Under the pieces are notes generated by a model, which ran no database searches, was not told the origin of the DNA, and saw only the letters and a list, made by a program, of their open reading frames with translations. The translations under genes and the position numbers were made by a program. 64,000 bases of DNA, taken from Clostridium sp. SY8519 (lineage in GTDB: Bacteria; Bacillota; Clostridia; Lachnospirales; Lachnospiraceae). The stretch is from the NCBI RefSeq assembly GCF_000270305.1, contig NC_015737.1, forward strand, positions 554,501 through 618,500, written 5' to 3'. Shown here piece by piece: positions 31,695 through 41,620 of the stretch (its first letter is position 1; each line of letters opens with the position of its first letter).

Positions 31695-32579
31695 TTACAG
31701 CAGGCCGAATCTGGTCATTTCTGTTTTTAACTGTTCTCTGTGTTCTGCAGACAGCTCATACAGGGGCGCCCGCAGCGGGCCTGCCTTCATGCCCATGAGA
31801 TCCATGGCGGATTTCACCGGGATCGGATTTACCTCACAGAACAGCGCGTTGATCAGCGGGATGGCATCCAGCTGCATTTTCGCGGATTTTTTTACATTTC
31901 CCTGCAGAAATTCGGTAACCATATCATGGGTGTACTGAGGCGCGATATTGCACAGCACGGAGATCACGCCGAGGCCGCCCAGGGAAAGCAGCGGAACCAC
32001 CTGGTCATCATTGCCGGAATACAGTTCCAGATTGCCGTCACACAGGTTCATCATCTGAGCCGCCTGGGACAGATTGCCGGTGGCGTCTTTGATTCCCACA
32101 ATCGCGTCGTTTCTCTTTACCAGCTCGGCCACTGTCTCCGGCTGGATGTTGCATCCGGTTCTGGACGGTACATTATACAGAATGATCGGTGTTTTGACTT
32201 CCTCCGCAATCGCCGAATAGTGGCGGATCAGTCCGTTCTGTGTGGCTTTATTATAATAGGGGGTCACAATCAGCAGACCGTCCACACCGTCCGCTTCCGC
32301 CTGTCTGGACAGTTCGATGGCTGTCCGGGTGCAGTTGGAACCGGTTCCTGCCACAACGGGAATTCTGTGTCTGGTGAAATCCACGGCGGCTTTCACTACT
32401 TTCATGTGTTCTTCTTCGCTTAACGTGGAGCCCTCGCCGGTGGTACCAGCGATGACGATGCAGTCACACCCGTGCTCCACCTGGTAGTCAATGTTCTCCT
32501 GCAGACCGTCATAGTCCACCTCATAATTGTCTTTCATCGGTGTGACAATTGCGACTGCTGCTCCTGTAAAAATAGGCAT
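31695..32579 (-). CDS. dapA: 4-hydroxy-tetrahydrodipicolinate synthase
   Basis: Condenses pyruvate with aspartate semialdehyde, the entry to lysine and meso-diaminopimelate. 294 aa, class I aldolase TIM barrel: TGAAVAIVTPMKD, AGTTGEGSTLSEEEH, VTPYYNKATQNGL, the catalytic Tyr in ILYNVPSRTG and the Schiff-base Lys in IVGIKDATGNL. A strong GGAGGAGG site precedes it. It is controlled by a lysine riboswitch in its leader and is followed by dapB; dapL lies about 3 kb away on the same strand. Confidence 0.96.
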   Translation of the reverse strand: MPIFTGAAVAIVTPMKDNYEVDYDGLQENIDYQVEHGCDCIVIAGTTGEGSTLSEEEHMKVVKAAVDFTRHRIPVVAGTGSNCTRTAIELSRQAEADGVDGLLIVTPYYNKATQNGLIRHYSAIAEEVKTPIILYNVPSRTGCNIQPETVAELVKRNDAIVGIKDATGNLSQAAQMMNLCDGNLELYSGNDDQVVPLLSLGGLGVISVLCNIAPQYTHDMVTEFLQGNVKKSAKMQLDAIPLINALFCEVNPIPVKSAMDLMGMKAGPLRAPLYELSAEHREQLKTEMTRFGLL

Positions 32580-32609
32580 TATTTTCTCCTCCTCCGGAAA
32601 TATTTACAT

Positions 32610-32634
32610 AAAAAAAACGGCACATCCATGTGCC
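32610..32634 (-). terminator. Riboswitch-controlled terminator of dapA
   Basis: GGCACAT-GG-ATGTGCC followed on the minus strand by GTTTTTTTT, about 30 bases before the dapA start. This is the off-state terminator of the lysine leader. Confidence 0.87.
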
Positions 32635-32687
32635 TATCTATCAGAATATGACACCGCCTGCAAATGGCGGTATTTCCATAATCCTGC

Positions 32688-32850
32688 GATAGCGCTCCAT
32701 CGATCTCGATGACAGTCACTGAATTATTCATCCAGTGCCCAAGGAATCCCATGACAGGCTGTTATCCTTTCGGCGCTTTCCCCTTTCGAAGAGCTTCTCC
32801 TGCACCTGCTGCATCCGCTCCCCTACTCTTGAATCGCGCGACCTCTATCC
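32688..32850 (-). promoter_or_regulatory. Lysine riboswitch (L box)
   Basis: Minus-strand elements in order match the L-box aptamer: GATAGAGGTCGCG at the 5' end, AAGAGTA, GGAGAAGCTCTTCGAAAGGG, AAGCGCCGAAAGG, CTTGGGCACTGG, ACTGTCATCG and the closing GGAGCGCTATC, which pairs with the 5' GATAG. A second small hairpin (32655-32671) and the terminator follow. High lysine should stop dapA transcription. Confidence 0.92.
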
Positions 32851-32909
32851 GTTTCTATTAATAAGATATAGTACAGAATATCACCAGGCCGCGCGGCTGT
32901 CAACCCGGA

Positions 32910-33410
32910 TTATTCCACATCCTGTCCGTCCTGCCGGCAGGTTTTCAGTTCATAGACACAGGGGATGCGGGATTTTAACGCCTCATCCAGCTTCTGCCCC
33001 GTCACAATCACCTGCATGTGCTCTTCACCGGAACCGGCCAGTTCCAGCAGCTCATCCGCCGTAATGATTCCATGGTCCACCAGTCCCAGCACTTCATCCA
33101 GGATCAGGATGTCGCACTCGCCGATCTGAAGCACTTTTTTGGCATAATTCAGGCCGTTCTTCATATTCATTACTTCATCGTTCCGGCATTCCGGCGGAAG
33201 CTCTTCAAACAGTTCCTTTGATTTCTGAAAACGAAAACAGCGGATCTCCGGCTCCAGACGGGTCAGATAGTCGAACACTTCGTCATCTCTCTGTTTCAGA
33301 AAACCGATGATGATCACAGACGCGCCCCTGGCAGCCTGCGTCACGGCATAGCCAAGCGCGGCGGCGGTTTTTCCTCTGCCATTGCCGAAATAAGCTCTGA
33401 TATTGCTCAT
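32910..33410 (-). CDS. cobO: Corrinoid adenosyltransferase, CobA/BtuR type
   Basis: Transfers adenosyl from ATP to cob(I)alamin-type corrinoids. 166 aa with a P-loop GNGRGKTAAALGYA (usual form GNGKGKT), CRFQKSKELFEE, and the DILILDEVLGLVDHGIITADEL block ending in VIVTGQKLDEALK. The start at 33410 matches the family N-terminus (SNIRAYFGNGRG) and follows AGGA. No corrin-biosynthesis genes are adjacent, so it probably serves scavenged cobamide. The arginine for lysine in the P-loop and lack of the third Thr should be noted. Confidence 0.85.
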   Translation of the reverse strand: MSNIRAYFGNGRGKTAAALGYAVTQAARGASVIIIGFLKQRDDEVFDYLTRLEPEIRCFRFQKSKELFEELPPECRNDEVMNMKNGLNYAKKVLQIGECDILILDEVLGLVDHGIITADELLELAGSGEEHMQVIVTGQKLDEALKSRIPCVYELKTCRQDGQDVE

Positions 33411-33495
33411 GGTTCCTGCCCCCCATATCTCTCCTGCATTCACTGCTCCGGCTAAAGTATCACATTTTGCGCAAAAAGGCAACCGGAAATAAACA

Positions 33496-33523
33496 TTGCC
33501 TTTCTGCAGTTGCGTGATATAAT
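33496..33523 (+). promoter_or_regulatory. Promoter of typA with flanking inverted repeat
   Basis: TTGCCT (33496-33501), 16-bp spacer and a perfect TATAAT (33518-33523). CAGTTGC (33508-33514) and GCAACTG (33535-33541) flank the -10 symmetrically, a possible operator. The leader to typA is about 130 bases. Confidence 0.65.
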
Positions 33524-33660
33524 AAACCAGTTAGGCAACTGTCTGTCCGGAACTTCCGTCAGGGAGGCACAGCGCTTTTCTGTTCCGGCCCGGACCCGGC
33601 AGCCGCCTGGATTCCAATTGATCAACAATTCCTCAGCAGTCAGGAAAGAAGGTTAACGAT

Positions 33661-35499
33661 ATGATTCAGAAAAGAGAAGATGTAAGGAACATCGCCATCA
33701 TCGCCCATGTCGACCACGGCAAAACCACCCTGGTGGACGAACTGCTCAAGCAGTCCGGCGTGTTCCGTGAAAACCAGGAAGTACAGGAGCGTGTCATGGA
33801 TTCCAATGATATCGAGCGGGAGCGCGGTATCACCATTCTCTCCAAAAACACCGCCGTATTTTATAAAGGCACCAAAATCAACATCATCGACACCCCGGGC
33901 CATGCCGATTTCGGCGGTGAAGTGGAGCGTGTCCTGAAAATGGTCAACGGTGTCGTCCTGGTGGTGGACGCGTTCGAAGGCGCCATGCCCCAGACCAAAT
34001 TTGTACTGATGAAAGCACTGGCCCTGGATCTGCCGGTTATCGTCTGCATCAACAAAATCGACCGTCCGGAAGCCCGCCCCACCGAAGTCGTGGACGAAGT
34101 CCTGGAGCTTTTAATGGATCTGGATGCTTCTGACGAACAGCTGGACTGCCCGTTCCTGTTTGCTTCCGCCAAAAACGGCTACGCAATGCGCAGTCCGGAA
34201 GATGAGCCTAAGGATATGGTTCCTCTTTTTGAAACCATCATTGACCATATCCCGGCACCGGAGGGTGATCCGGATGCCAGCACCCAGGTGCTGATTTCCA
34301 CCATTGACTACAATGAATACGTCGGACGGATCGGCGTCGGCAAAGTAGACAACGGATGCCTCCGGATCAATCAGGACGCTGTCCTGGTCAACCACCACGA
34401 TCCGGACAAACAGAAGAAAGTCCGCATCAGCAAACTGTATGAATTCGACGGATTAAATAAGGTAGAAGTCAAAGAAGCACGGATCGGATCCATTGTGGCA
34501 ATCTCCGGAATTGCCGATATCCACATCGGCGATACCATCTGTGATCCGGAAAACCCGACGGCTATTCCCTTCCAGAAGATTTCGGAACCCACGATTTCCA
34601 TGAATTTCATCGTCAACGACAGTCCCCTGGCCGGCCAGGAGGGAAAATATATTACCTCCCGCCATATCCGCGACCGTCTCTTCCGGGAGCTGAACACCGA
34701 TGTTTCGCTCCGGGTGGAGGAAACCGACAGCCCGGACAGCTTCAAAGTATCCGGCCGCGGGGAACTGCATCTGTCTGTCCTGATTGAAAACATGCGGCGG
34801 GAAGGATTTGAATTTGCCGTCAGCAAAGCAGAAGTTCTCTACCACACCGATGAAAACGGCAAAAAAACCGAACCCATGGAGCTGGCGTATGTGGATGTCC
34901 CGGATGAATTCACCGGCGCGGTCATCGAAAAACTCAGCCAGCGCAAAGGCGAGCTTCTGAACATGGGCAGCATTTCCGGCGGATATACCCGTCTGGAGTT
35001 CCGGATTCCTTCCCGGGGACTCATCGGCTACCGGGGAGAATTCATGACCGACACCAAAGGAAACGGCATCATCAATACTATCTTTGACGGTTACGCCCCC
35101 TACCGCGGCGATATTTCCTACCGCAAGCAGGGTTCCCTGATTGCGTTTGAACCGGGAGAATCCGTCACCTACGGTCTGTTCTCCGCCCAGGACCGCGGTA
35201 CACTGTTCATCGGACCGGGTGAAAAAGTGTACTCCGGTATGGTCATCGGCCAGTGCTCCCGCCAGGAGGATATCGAGTTAAATGTCTGCAAGAAGAAACA
35301 TCTGACCAACACCAGAACTTCCAGCTCCGACGAAGCCCTGACGCTGACTCCTCCGAAAATCCTGAGTCTGGAACAGGCGCTGGATTTCATCGACACCGAC
35401 GAGCTGCTGGAAGTCACACCGCAGAGCCTCCGGATCCGCAAGAAAATCCTGGATCCCACCCTGCGCAAACGTGCCTCTTTCAGCAAAAAGAACTCCTGA
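33661..35499 (+). CDS. typA: Ribosome-associated GTPase TypA/BipA
   Basis: Translational GTPase that aids ribosome assembly and stress or cold adaptation. 612 aa. G1 is AHVDHGKTT, the switch region [12 protein letters not shown]3 [13 protein letters not shown]4 [11 protein letters not shown]5 FASAKNG; an EF-G-like domain follows ([20 protein letters not shown]) and the BipA-specific C-terminal domain ([19 protein letters not shown], cited in part). AAGAAGG is upstream. It is monocistronic and closed by a long bidirectional terminator. Confidence 0.96.
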   Translation: MIQKREDVRNIAIIAHVDHGKTTLVDELLKQSGVFRENQEVQERVMDSNDIERERGITILSKNTAVFYKGTKINIIDTPGHADFGGEVERVLKMVNGVVLVVDAFEGAMPQTKFVLMKALALDLPVIVCINKIDRPEARPTEVVDEVLELLMDLDASDEQLDCPFLFASAKNGYAMRSPEDEPKDMVPLFETIIDHIPAPEGDPDASTQVLISTIDYNEYVGRIGVGKVDNGCLRINQDAVLVNHHDPDKQKKVRISKLYEFDGLNKVEVKEARIGSIVAISGIADIHIGDTICDPENPTAIPFQKISEPTISMNFIVNDSPLAGQEGKYITSRHIRDRLFRELNTDVSLRVEETDSPDSFKVSGRGELHLSVLIENMRREGFEFAVSKAEVLYHTDENGKKTEPMELAYVDVPDEFTGAVIEKLSQRKGELLNMGSISGGYTRLEFRIPSRGLIGYRGEFMTDTKGNGIINTIFDGYAPYRGDISYRKQGSLIAFEPGESVTYGLFSAQDRGTLFIGPGEKVYSGMVIGQCSRQEDIELNVCKKKHLTNTRTSSSDEALTLTPPKILSLEQALDFIDTDELLEVTPQSLRIRKKILDPTLRKRASFSKKNS

Positions 35500-35553
35500 C
35501 GCATGTACGTCTGTCCATCCAGTCTGTCCGGCTGATGCGGACAGAGCCGGAAA

Positions 35554-35612
35554 CAGCAGAAAACCGGCGGCGCCGCTTCCTTCTGGAAGCCGGCGCCGCC
35601 GGTTTTCTGCTG
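35554..35612. terminator. Bidirectional terminator, typA / dapL
   Basis: A 27-bp near-perfect stem (35554-35580 with 35585-35612, one bulged C) with the loop TTCT. AAAA and TTTT lie inside the outer stem on each side. It separates convergent genes. Confidence 0.9.
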
Positions 35613-35647
35613 TCTGAAATCATGTTCCATGATTCCGGACGGTTGAT

Positions 35648-36865
35648 TTATTTCATTGCTTTGAACCGTTCCAGGGCTGCCAGCGTATTCTCATACGTAC
35701 CAAACGCGGTCAGCCGGAAGTATCCTTCTCCGCTGGGGCCGAATCCGGATCCCGGTGTACCCACGATGTTTACCTCATTCAGCAGGTAATCGAAGAACTC
35801 CCAGGAAGTCATCTGATCCGGTGTCTTCATCCAGATATACGGCGCGTTGATTCCGCCATAGACCTCAAAGCCCGCATCTGCCAGACCTTTGCGGATGGTG
35901 GCGGCATTCTTCATGTAATAGCCCACCTGTTCTCTGATCTGTGCCTTTCCTTCCGGTGTGTAGACAGCCTCGCCGGCACGCTGTACGATGTACGGCGCTC
36001 CGTTGAATTTAGTCCCGTGGCGGCGTGCCCACATAGCATTCAGAGAAGCGTCGCCGCATTTTAAGTCTTTCGGCACTACCGTGAAGCCAAGACGCACGCC
36101 GGTAAATCCTGCGTTTTTGGAAAAACTGCGGATCTCGATGGCGCAGGTTCTGGCGCCTTCACACTCATAGATCGAATGGGGAACATTTTCTTCTGTAATA
36201 TAAGCCTCATAGGCCGCGTCAAAGATAATCACAGCGCCCACGCGGTTGGCGTAATCCACCCAGTCCTGCAGCTGGTCTTTGGTCAGTGTGGTTCCTGTCG
36301 GGTTGTTCGGCAGGCACAGATAGATCAGGTCCGGTGTTTCCTTCGGGAATTCCGGAACAAAGCCGTTTTCTCTGGTGGTCGGCATGTAAATCACATTGCT
36401 CCAGGTCTCGGTCTCCGCATTGTATACCCCGGTTCTGCCTGCCATTACGTTGGAATCCACATAAACCGGATAAACCGGATCGCATACCGCGATACGGCTG
36501 TCTTCGCTGAAGAGTTCCTGAATATTGCCGGAATCGCTCTTGGCGCCGTCTGATACGAATACTTCGTCTTCGTATACTTCACAGCCTCTGGCTTTATAGT
36601 CATTGGCCACGATCGCGCTTCTCAGGAAATCATAGCCGAGATCCGGCGCGTATCCCCGGAATGTCTCCGCTTTGCCCATCTCATCTACCGCGCCGTGCAG
36701 TGCCTGGATAATCGCGGGCACCAGCGGCTGTGTCACATCGCCGATTCCCAGGCGGATCAGCTCTTTCTCCGGATGCGCCTCCTGATATTCCGCAACTTTT
36801 TTCGCAATTGTACTGAACAGATAGCTTCCCGGAAGCTTCAGATAGTTTTCATTTACCTTGAACAT
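35648..36865 (-). CDS. dapL: LL-diaminopimelate aminotransferase
   Basis: Converts tetrahydrodipicolinate directly to LL-diaminopimelate with glutamate as amino donor, bypassing the succinyl or acetyl route. 405 aa, PLP class I/II aminotransferase. Seen: [55 protein letters not shown], and the PLP lysine in [20 protein letters not shown] site lies upstream. With dapA and dapB nearby it shows the DapL variant of the lysine pathway. Confidence 0.95.
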   Translation of the reverse strand: MFKVNENYLKLPGSYLFSTIAKKVAEYQEAHPEKELIRLGIGDVTQPLVPAIIQALHGAVDEMGKAETFRGYAPDLGYDFLRSAIVANDYKARGCEVYEDEVFVSDGAKSDSGNIQELFSEDSRIAVCDPVYPVYVDSNVMAGRTGVYNAETETWSNVIYMPTTRENGFVPEFPKETPDLIYLCLPNNPTGTTLTKDQLQDWVDYANRVGAVIIFDAAYEAYITEENVPHSIYECEGARTCAIEIRSFSKNAGFTGVRLGFTVVPKDLKCGDASLNAMWARRHGTKFNGAPYIVQRAGEAVYTPEGKAQIREQVGYYMKNAATIRKGLADAGFEVYGGINAPYIWMKTPDQMTSWEFFDYLLNEVNIVGTPGSGFGPSGEGYFRLTAFGTYENTLAALERFKAMK

Positions 36866-36931
36866 ACGATTCTCCTTTACTCCGTCCTATTCGTATTTAT
36901 ACGCCACACATCTTAACACAGCTGTTCTGTG

Positions 36932-36965
36932 AAAAAAAGGCATACCGAAAATGTCTACCGGTATA
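36932..36965 (-). terminator. Terminator of hisA-like gene
   Basis: ATACCG and CGGTAT form a stem across a loop of about ten bases, followed on the minus strand by GCCTTTTTTT, about 30 bases after the stop codon. Confidence 0.78.
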
Positions 36966-36995
36966 CAATTATACAATCCCGGCCTTTCCCCTGCC

Positions 36996-37787
36996 TCACG
37001 GTCTGACCACCGGCTCCCTGACTGCCCGAAGCACCTCGTCATAACGCATATTCCCGCCGAAGAGATCCAGGGCGCTGCCAATTGTCACATTGACATGGTT
37101 CTGTCCCAGTTCCTTCAGCCGGGCCAGGTCCCGGAAACTGCCGACACCGCCCGCGTAGGTAACCGGTATCCGGTTCCAGGCGCCAAGCATGGCTGCCAGG
37201 TCTTCTTCGATCCCGGATGCCCTGCCTTCCACATCCACCGCGTGGATCAGGAATTCATCCGCATATTCTGCCAGCCGGTCCAGAAGCTCTGCCGTCACCT
37301 TTTCCCTGGTAAACTTCTGCCAGCGGTCCGTCACGATATAATAGGCGCCGTCTCTTTTCCTGCAGCTTAAATCCAGCACCAGATGCTCTCTGCCTGTGAC
37401 TGCCAGCAGTTTTTCCAGGTTTTCATAATTTACGGTTCCGTCATGAAATACATAGGAAGTGACGATCACATGGCTGGCGCCTGCCTCCAGGAATTCCCGG
37501 GCATTCTCCGGATTGATTCCCCCGCCCGCCTGCAGTCCGCCGGGATAAGCCCGGAGTGCTGCCAGGGCCTGCTGCTTCGTCGCTTCATAATATTCGGAAT
37601 CCTTTCCATTCAGCAGAATAACATGTCCGCCACGGATACCGTCTTTTTTGTAAAAATCCGCAAAAAACACACTGTCCTGCTCCGCGACAAAATTCTCTGC
37701 CGCCCGGTCCCCTTCATCCCGCAGACTGCCGCCTACGATCTGTTTTACTTTCCCATTGTGAATATCAATGCATGGTCGAAATTCCAC
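36996..37787 (-). CDS. hisA: HisA, eukaryote-type ProFAR isomerase
   Basis: Predicted phosphoribosylformimino-AICAR-ribotide isomerase (histidine synthesis), a TIM-barrel protein of 263 aa. The sequence resembles the yeast/plant HIS6 type rather than the usual bacterial HisA: FRPCIDIHNGKVKQIVGGS, LQAGGGINPENAREFLEAGA, SHVIVTSYVF, LVLDLSCRKRDGAYYIVTDRW, DEFLIHAVDVEGRASGIEED and VTYAGGVGSFRDLARLK. The start is GTG with GGAG six bases upstream; there is no suitable ATG in frame. No other histidine gene is adjacent. Confidence 0.82.
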   Translation of the reverse strand: MEFRPCIDIHNGKVKQIVGGSLRDEGDRAAENFVAEQDSVFFADFYKKDGIRGGHVILLNGKDSEYYEATKQQALAALRAYPGGLQAGGGINPENAREFLEAGASHVIVTSYVFHDGTVNYENLEKLLAVTGREHLVLDLSCRKRDGAYYIVTDRWQKFTREKVTAELLDRLAEYADEFLIHAVDVEGRASGIEEDLAAMLGAWNRIPVTYAGGVGSFRDLARLKELGQNHVNVTIGSALDLFGGNMRYDEVLRAVREPVVRP

Positions 37788-37971
37788 ATCTGTCTCCTGT
37801 TCGTTTTCTGTTTGTTTTTCTCCCATTCTACCGTACCGCCGCGGCATGCGCAAGAGTTCCGTTCCCCGCCGTCTGTCCGCCTGCCGCGGACAGGGTGCCT
37901 CCTTCATGGACTTTTGGAAGATTGCATTATTTTCATAGGAAATGCAAAAAAAGCTTGTCCGATTTTTCCAA

Positions 37972-38000
37972 TTGTTTTCAATAAAAAAACACAGTATACT
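37972..38000 (+). promoter_or_regulatory. Promoter of guaB
   Basis: TTGTTT (37972-37977), 17-bp spacer and TATACT (37995-38000). Transcription should begin near 38007, leaving a leader of about 115 bases. The preceding 37788-37970 is AT-rich with nothing else recognised. Confidence 0.72.
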
Positions 38001-38016
38001 AGAAGTAATACGAAGC

Positions 38017-38086
38017 GGACGGATTTTACCTGAATATTCACACAGCCGGACACGAATCATCGTTCCGGCAGAATAAAAAGCCGTCC
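38017..38086 (+). promoter_or_regulatory. Structured leader RNA of guaB, unknown class
   Basis: GGACGG (38017-38022) pairs with CCGTCC (38081-38086). Inside, GCCGGA-C-ACGA pairs with TCGT-TCCGGC (38045-38069) around the loop ATCA, leaving large unequal internal strands. The fold ends about 20 bases before the ribosome site and does not resemble the purine riboswitch core. There is no terminator hairpin, so any control would be translational or through processing. Confidence 0.5.
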
Positions 38087-38111
38087 TTCACTGACTGACA
38101 GGAGAATTTAG

Positions 38112-39581
<1,470 letters not shown>

Positions 39582-39618
39582 TCAGCCGCTGTGCCGATTC
39601 CTTCCCGGATCATAGACA

Positions 39619-39642
39619 GGGGCTGTGAGAAATCACAGCCCC
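39619..39642 (+). terminator. Hairpin after guaB
   Basis: GGGGCTGTGA pairs with TCACAGCCCC across a GAAA loop; the tail is CAAAAATAA, so T-run support is absent. It stacks directly before a second hairpin. Confidence 0.5.
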
Positions 39643-39650
39643 CAAAAATA

Positions 39651-39685
39651 AAGGGCATGGGAAAAATGATTTTTCCCATGCCCTT
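39651..39685. terminator. Bidirectional terminator, guaB / lipoprotein gene
   Basis: AAGGGCATGGGAAAAA pairs perfectly with TTTTTCCCATGCCCTT over a three-base loop, then CGTTATTATTTT. On the minus strand it is followed by TATTTTT. Confidence 0.85.
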
Positions 39686-39736
39686 CGTTATTATTTTATT
39701 TACCTTCGAAATCTTCCGGCCGCCAGAACTGTCGCA

Positions 39737-40372
39737 TTATGAACCGCTGCTGTCTGAGCTGCTGCCCGAACTGCTCCCACTGCCGGAGCTGCTTCCGCTG
39801 CCGGAACTGTTTCCGCTGTCAGGGGCAGTCGGTGCTTTTCCCGATGGTTTTTCCATCTGAATCCCTTCTTTTACCGATTTTACATCATCGCCGTCCATGG
39901 TAATCGTAACATAATCGCCCCTGGCAATATCACTGATATCAACGCTGTCACCCACCGTCACTTTCATCGTTTCATCCGACAGTGTCACCATGTCGCTGGG
40001 ATCCATCGTTCCCGGCGCTTTTCCATCTGTGTTTTTTCCTGATTTTCCGGTATCTGAACTGCTGCTGTCCGAGCTGCTTCCGCTGCCGGAGCTGTTACTG
40101 CTGTCCAAGCTGCCTTCCTTTGCTCCGTTCGGGGCGTCTTTCGGTTTGTTCAGTTTCGCCACCTGGATGGTAATGGTACTGCCGTCAACTTTTGTGACTT
40201 TTCCATACACGGTATCAGAATCCGATGTCTTCTCTGAAGAAGTTTCGCCGGAAGAGGAAGCGGATGTGCCTCCGGATGAGCCGGAAGAGGACGAGGCCGT
40301 TCCACAGCCTGCGGCCAGTATTCCCACCAAAGCGGTACATCCGATGAGAGCAAATGCTTTTTTTAACTTCAT
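39737..40372 (-). CDS. Ser/Gly-rich surface lipoprotein of unknown function
   Basis: A 211-aa protein with a lipoprotein signal (MKLKKAFALIGCTALVGILA, lipobox LAAGC) and three low-complexity Ser/Gly tracts: after the lipobox, near residue 95, and at the very C-terminus. Between them lie two short beta-rich segments, VYGKVTKVDGSTITIQVAK and VTVGDSVDISDIARGDYVTI, resembling small OB/barrel-like modules seen in DUF5666-type proteins. It should be tethered outside the membrane. Function not known. AAAGGAG is six bases before the start. The Ser codon repeats make it prone to length variation. Confidence 0.75.
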   Translation of the reverse strand: MKLKKAFALIGCTALVGILAAGCGTASSSSGSSGGTSASSSGETSSEKTSDSDTVYGKVTKVDGSTITIQVAKLNKPKDAPNGAKEGSLDSSNSSGSGSSSDSSSSDTGKSGKNTDGKAPGTMDPSDMVTLSDETMKVTVGDSVDISDIARGDYVTITMDGDDVKSVKEGIQMEKPSGKAPTAPDSGNSSGSGSSSGSGSSSGSSSDSSGS

Positions 40373-40520
40373 AGGTATCTCCTTTCCTCACAGGAATGTA
40401 TAATTCCTTCCTGTAATCATGAAATCTATCGGGTGAATGCCTACAAAGTACTACCGGAATATGGAGCAGAAGTGATAAAAGTGTGAGGATTCTGAGAACG
40501 CTCCTTTCCGGTTCCGCCGT

Positions 40521-41486
40521 TTACTGCCCGGCTGACCCGGTCCTTATGGCTGTACGCTCCGGTTCCGGCCGTTGATTGCCCGGCTGATCCGATCTTCCGG
40601 CTGTACACTCCGGTTCCGGCCGGTCTTCCGCCGGCCGACCGTCTGTGCGGTTCCCGGAAGGATCCTCCGGTAACGGATCTGTTTCCGGCTGATTTTCTTT
40701 CAGAAGATTCCGGTATTCCCTGGGAGACCGGTGATAGACCTCCTGAAAGGCGCGGTTAAACGTCCGCTGGCTGCCGAATCCTGACCGCATACAGATATCC
40801 GTAACGGAATCATCGGTATAGGCCAGCAGGCTCAGCGCGTATTCCAGACGGATCTCATTGACATACTGTTTGAAATTCTTGCAGATCACCTTGGAAAATA
40901 CCCGGGACAGGGTATAGGGGCTGACGCCCAGCTCATGTCCGATGCTTTCCAGGGACAGATTGCTCTGAAAATGATCCAGAACATACGCAATCACCTGACA
41001 GAGCAGGCTGTTGTCCTCATTCTGCCCCCGTTTCCGAAGGCCAAGGGAATCCACGCTGCGCTCGATGATAATCGATACAAATGCCTGACCGATAACGGAA
41101 TCTTCCTGTTTCAGCGGATACTCCCGCATGCTGTTCATTGCGTAGCGGATGTCCGGATGCAGGTCCCGGGCCCGGATCACCGGGCCGACGGTCTCATAAG
41201 CCTGTATCATCGGCAGAAACCGCTGCAGGGAAGAGGGAGATGCCCATACAAAAATACCGGAACCGTTCTCCAGTTCAAAGTTCTGGAACGAATGGATCTG
41301 GCCCGGAAACAGGATTGCGAAATCTCCTGCTTCCATATGATAAATCTGCCTGCTGACCGCCAGTTCAAAAGAGCCGCTTTCCACCAGAAAGCACTCCAGG
41401 GAATCGTGCAGATGAGGCGGCGCCTGATGCGGATGCCGGGCCACAACCTCAACTCCCCTTCCTTTTTTTCTGAAAAATGGAATCAT
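40521..41486 (-). CDS. AraC-family regulator with cupin domain and repeat tail
   Basis: Transcription factor of 321 aa: an N-terminal cupin-like sensing domain (RHPHQAPPHLHDSLECFLVESG, cited in part; FAILFPGQIHSF), then an AraC double helix-turn-helix (LESIGHELGVSPYTLSRVF, DICMRSGFGSQRTFNRAF, REYRNLL). About 45 residues follow the DNA-binding domain, rich in Pro, Glu and Arg and ending in two copies of a 17-residue unit starting RPEPE. GGGAG lies 11 bases upstream. It is divergent from the NhaD/ArsB-like transporter and may control it. Confidence 0.87.
   Translation of the reverse strand: MIPFFRKKGRGVEVVARHPHQAPPHLHDSLECFLVESGSFELAVSRQIYHMEAGDFAILFPGQIHSFQNFELENGSGIFVWASPSSLQRFLPMIQAYETVGPVIRARDLHPDIRYAMNSMREYPLKQEDSVIGQAFVSIIIERSVDSLGLRKRGQNEDNSLLCQVIAYVLDHFQSNLSLESIGHELGVSPYTLSRVFSKVICKNFKQYVNEIRLEYALSLLAYTDDSVTDICMRSGFGSQRTFNRAFQEVYHRSPREYRNLLKENQPETDPLPEDPSGNRTDGRPAEDRPEPECTAGRSDQPGNQRPEPERTAIRTGSAGQ
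40525..40627. repeat. Imperfect 51-bp tandem repeat in the AraC gene 3' end
   Basis: Two copies begin at 40525 and about 40577, sharing TGCCCGGCTGA, GGCTGTAC and CTCCGGTTCCGGCCG. They encode the 17-residue repeats at the protein C-terminus. Confidence 0.7.
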
Positions 41487-41620
41487 ATCTTCTTCATCTC
41501 CCGCAATTTTTGTCTACTTATTCCCGCCTTTTGGCACGAATTATAGCAATAACAAGCGTAGAATACAACAAGATTTTGATAAAACACTTCGTTTATACGA
41601 TAAGGAAAGGACGTGATCCT

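Larger units (their letters stand above)
32580..32909 (-). other. dapA leader region
   Basis: This 330-base gap is almost entirely the lysine riboswitch, its expression platform and a weakly defined promoter region near 32860-32890 (AT-rich, no convincing -35). No gene was found in it. Confidence 0.7.

Noticed and set aside
39591..40403. Leu/Pro-repeat frames opposite the Ser-rich lipoprotein
   Set aside because: The repeats are complements of Ser/Gly codon runs in the real gene, which has a lipobox and a good ribosome site.
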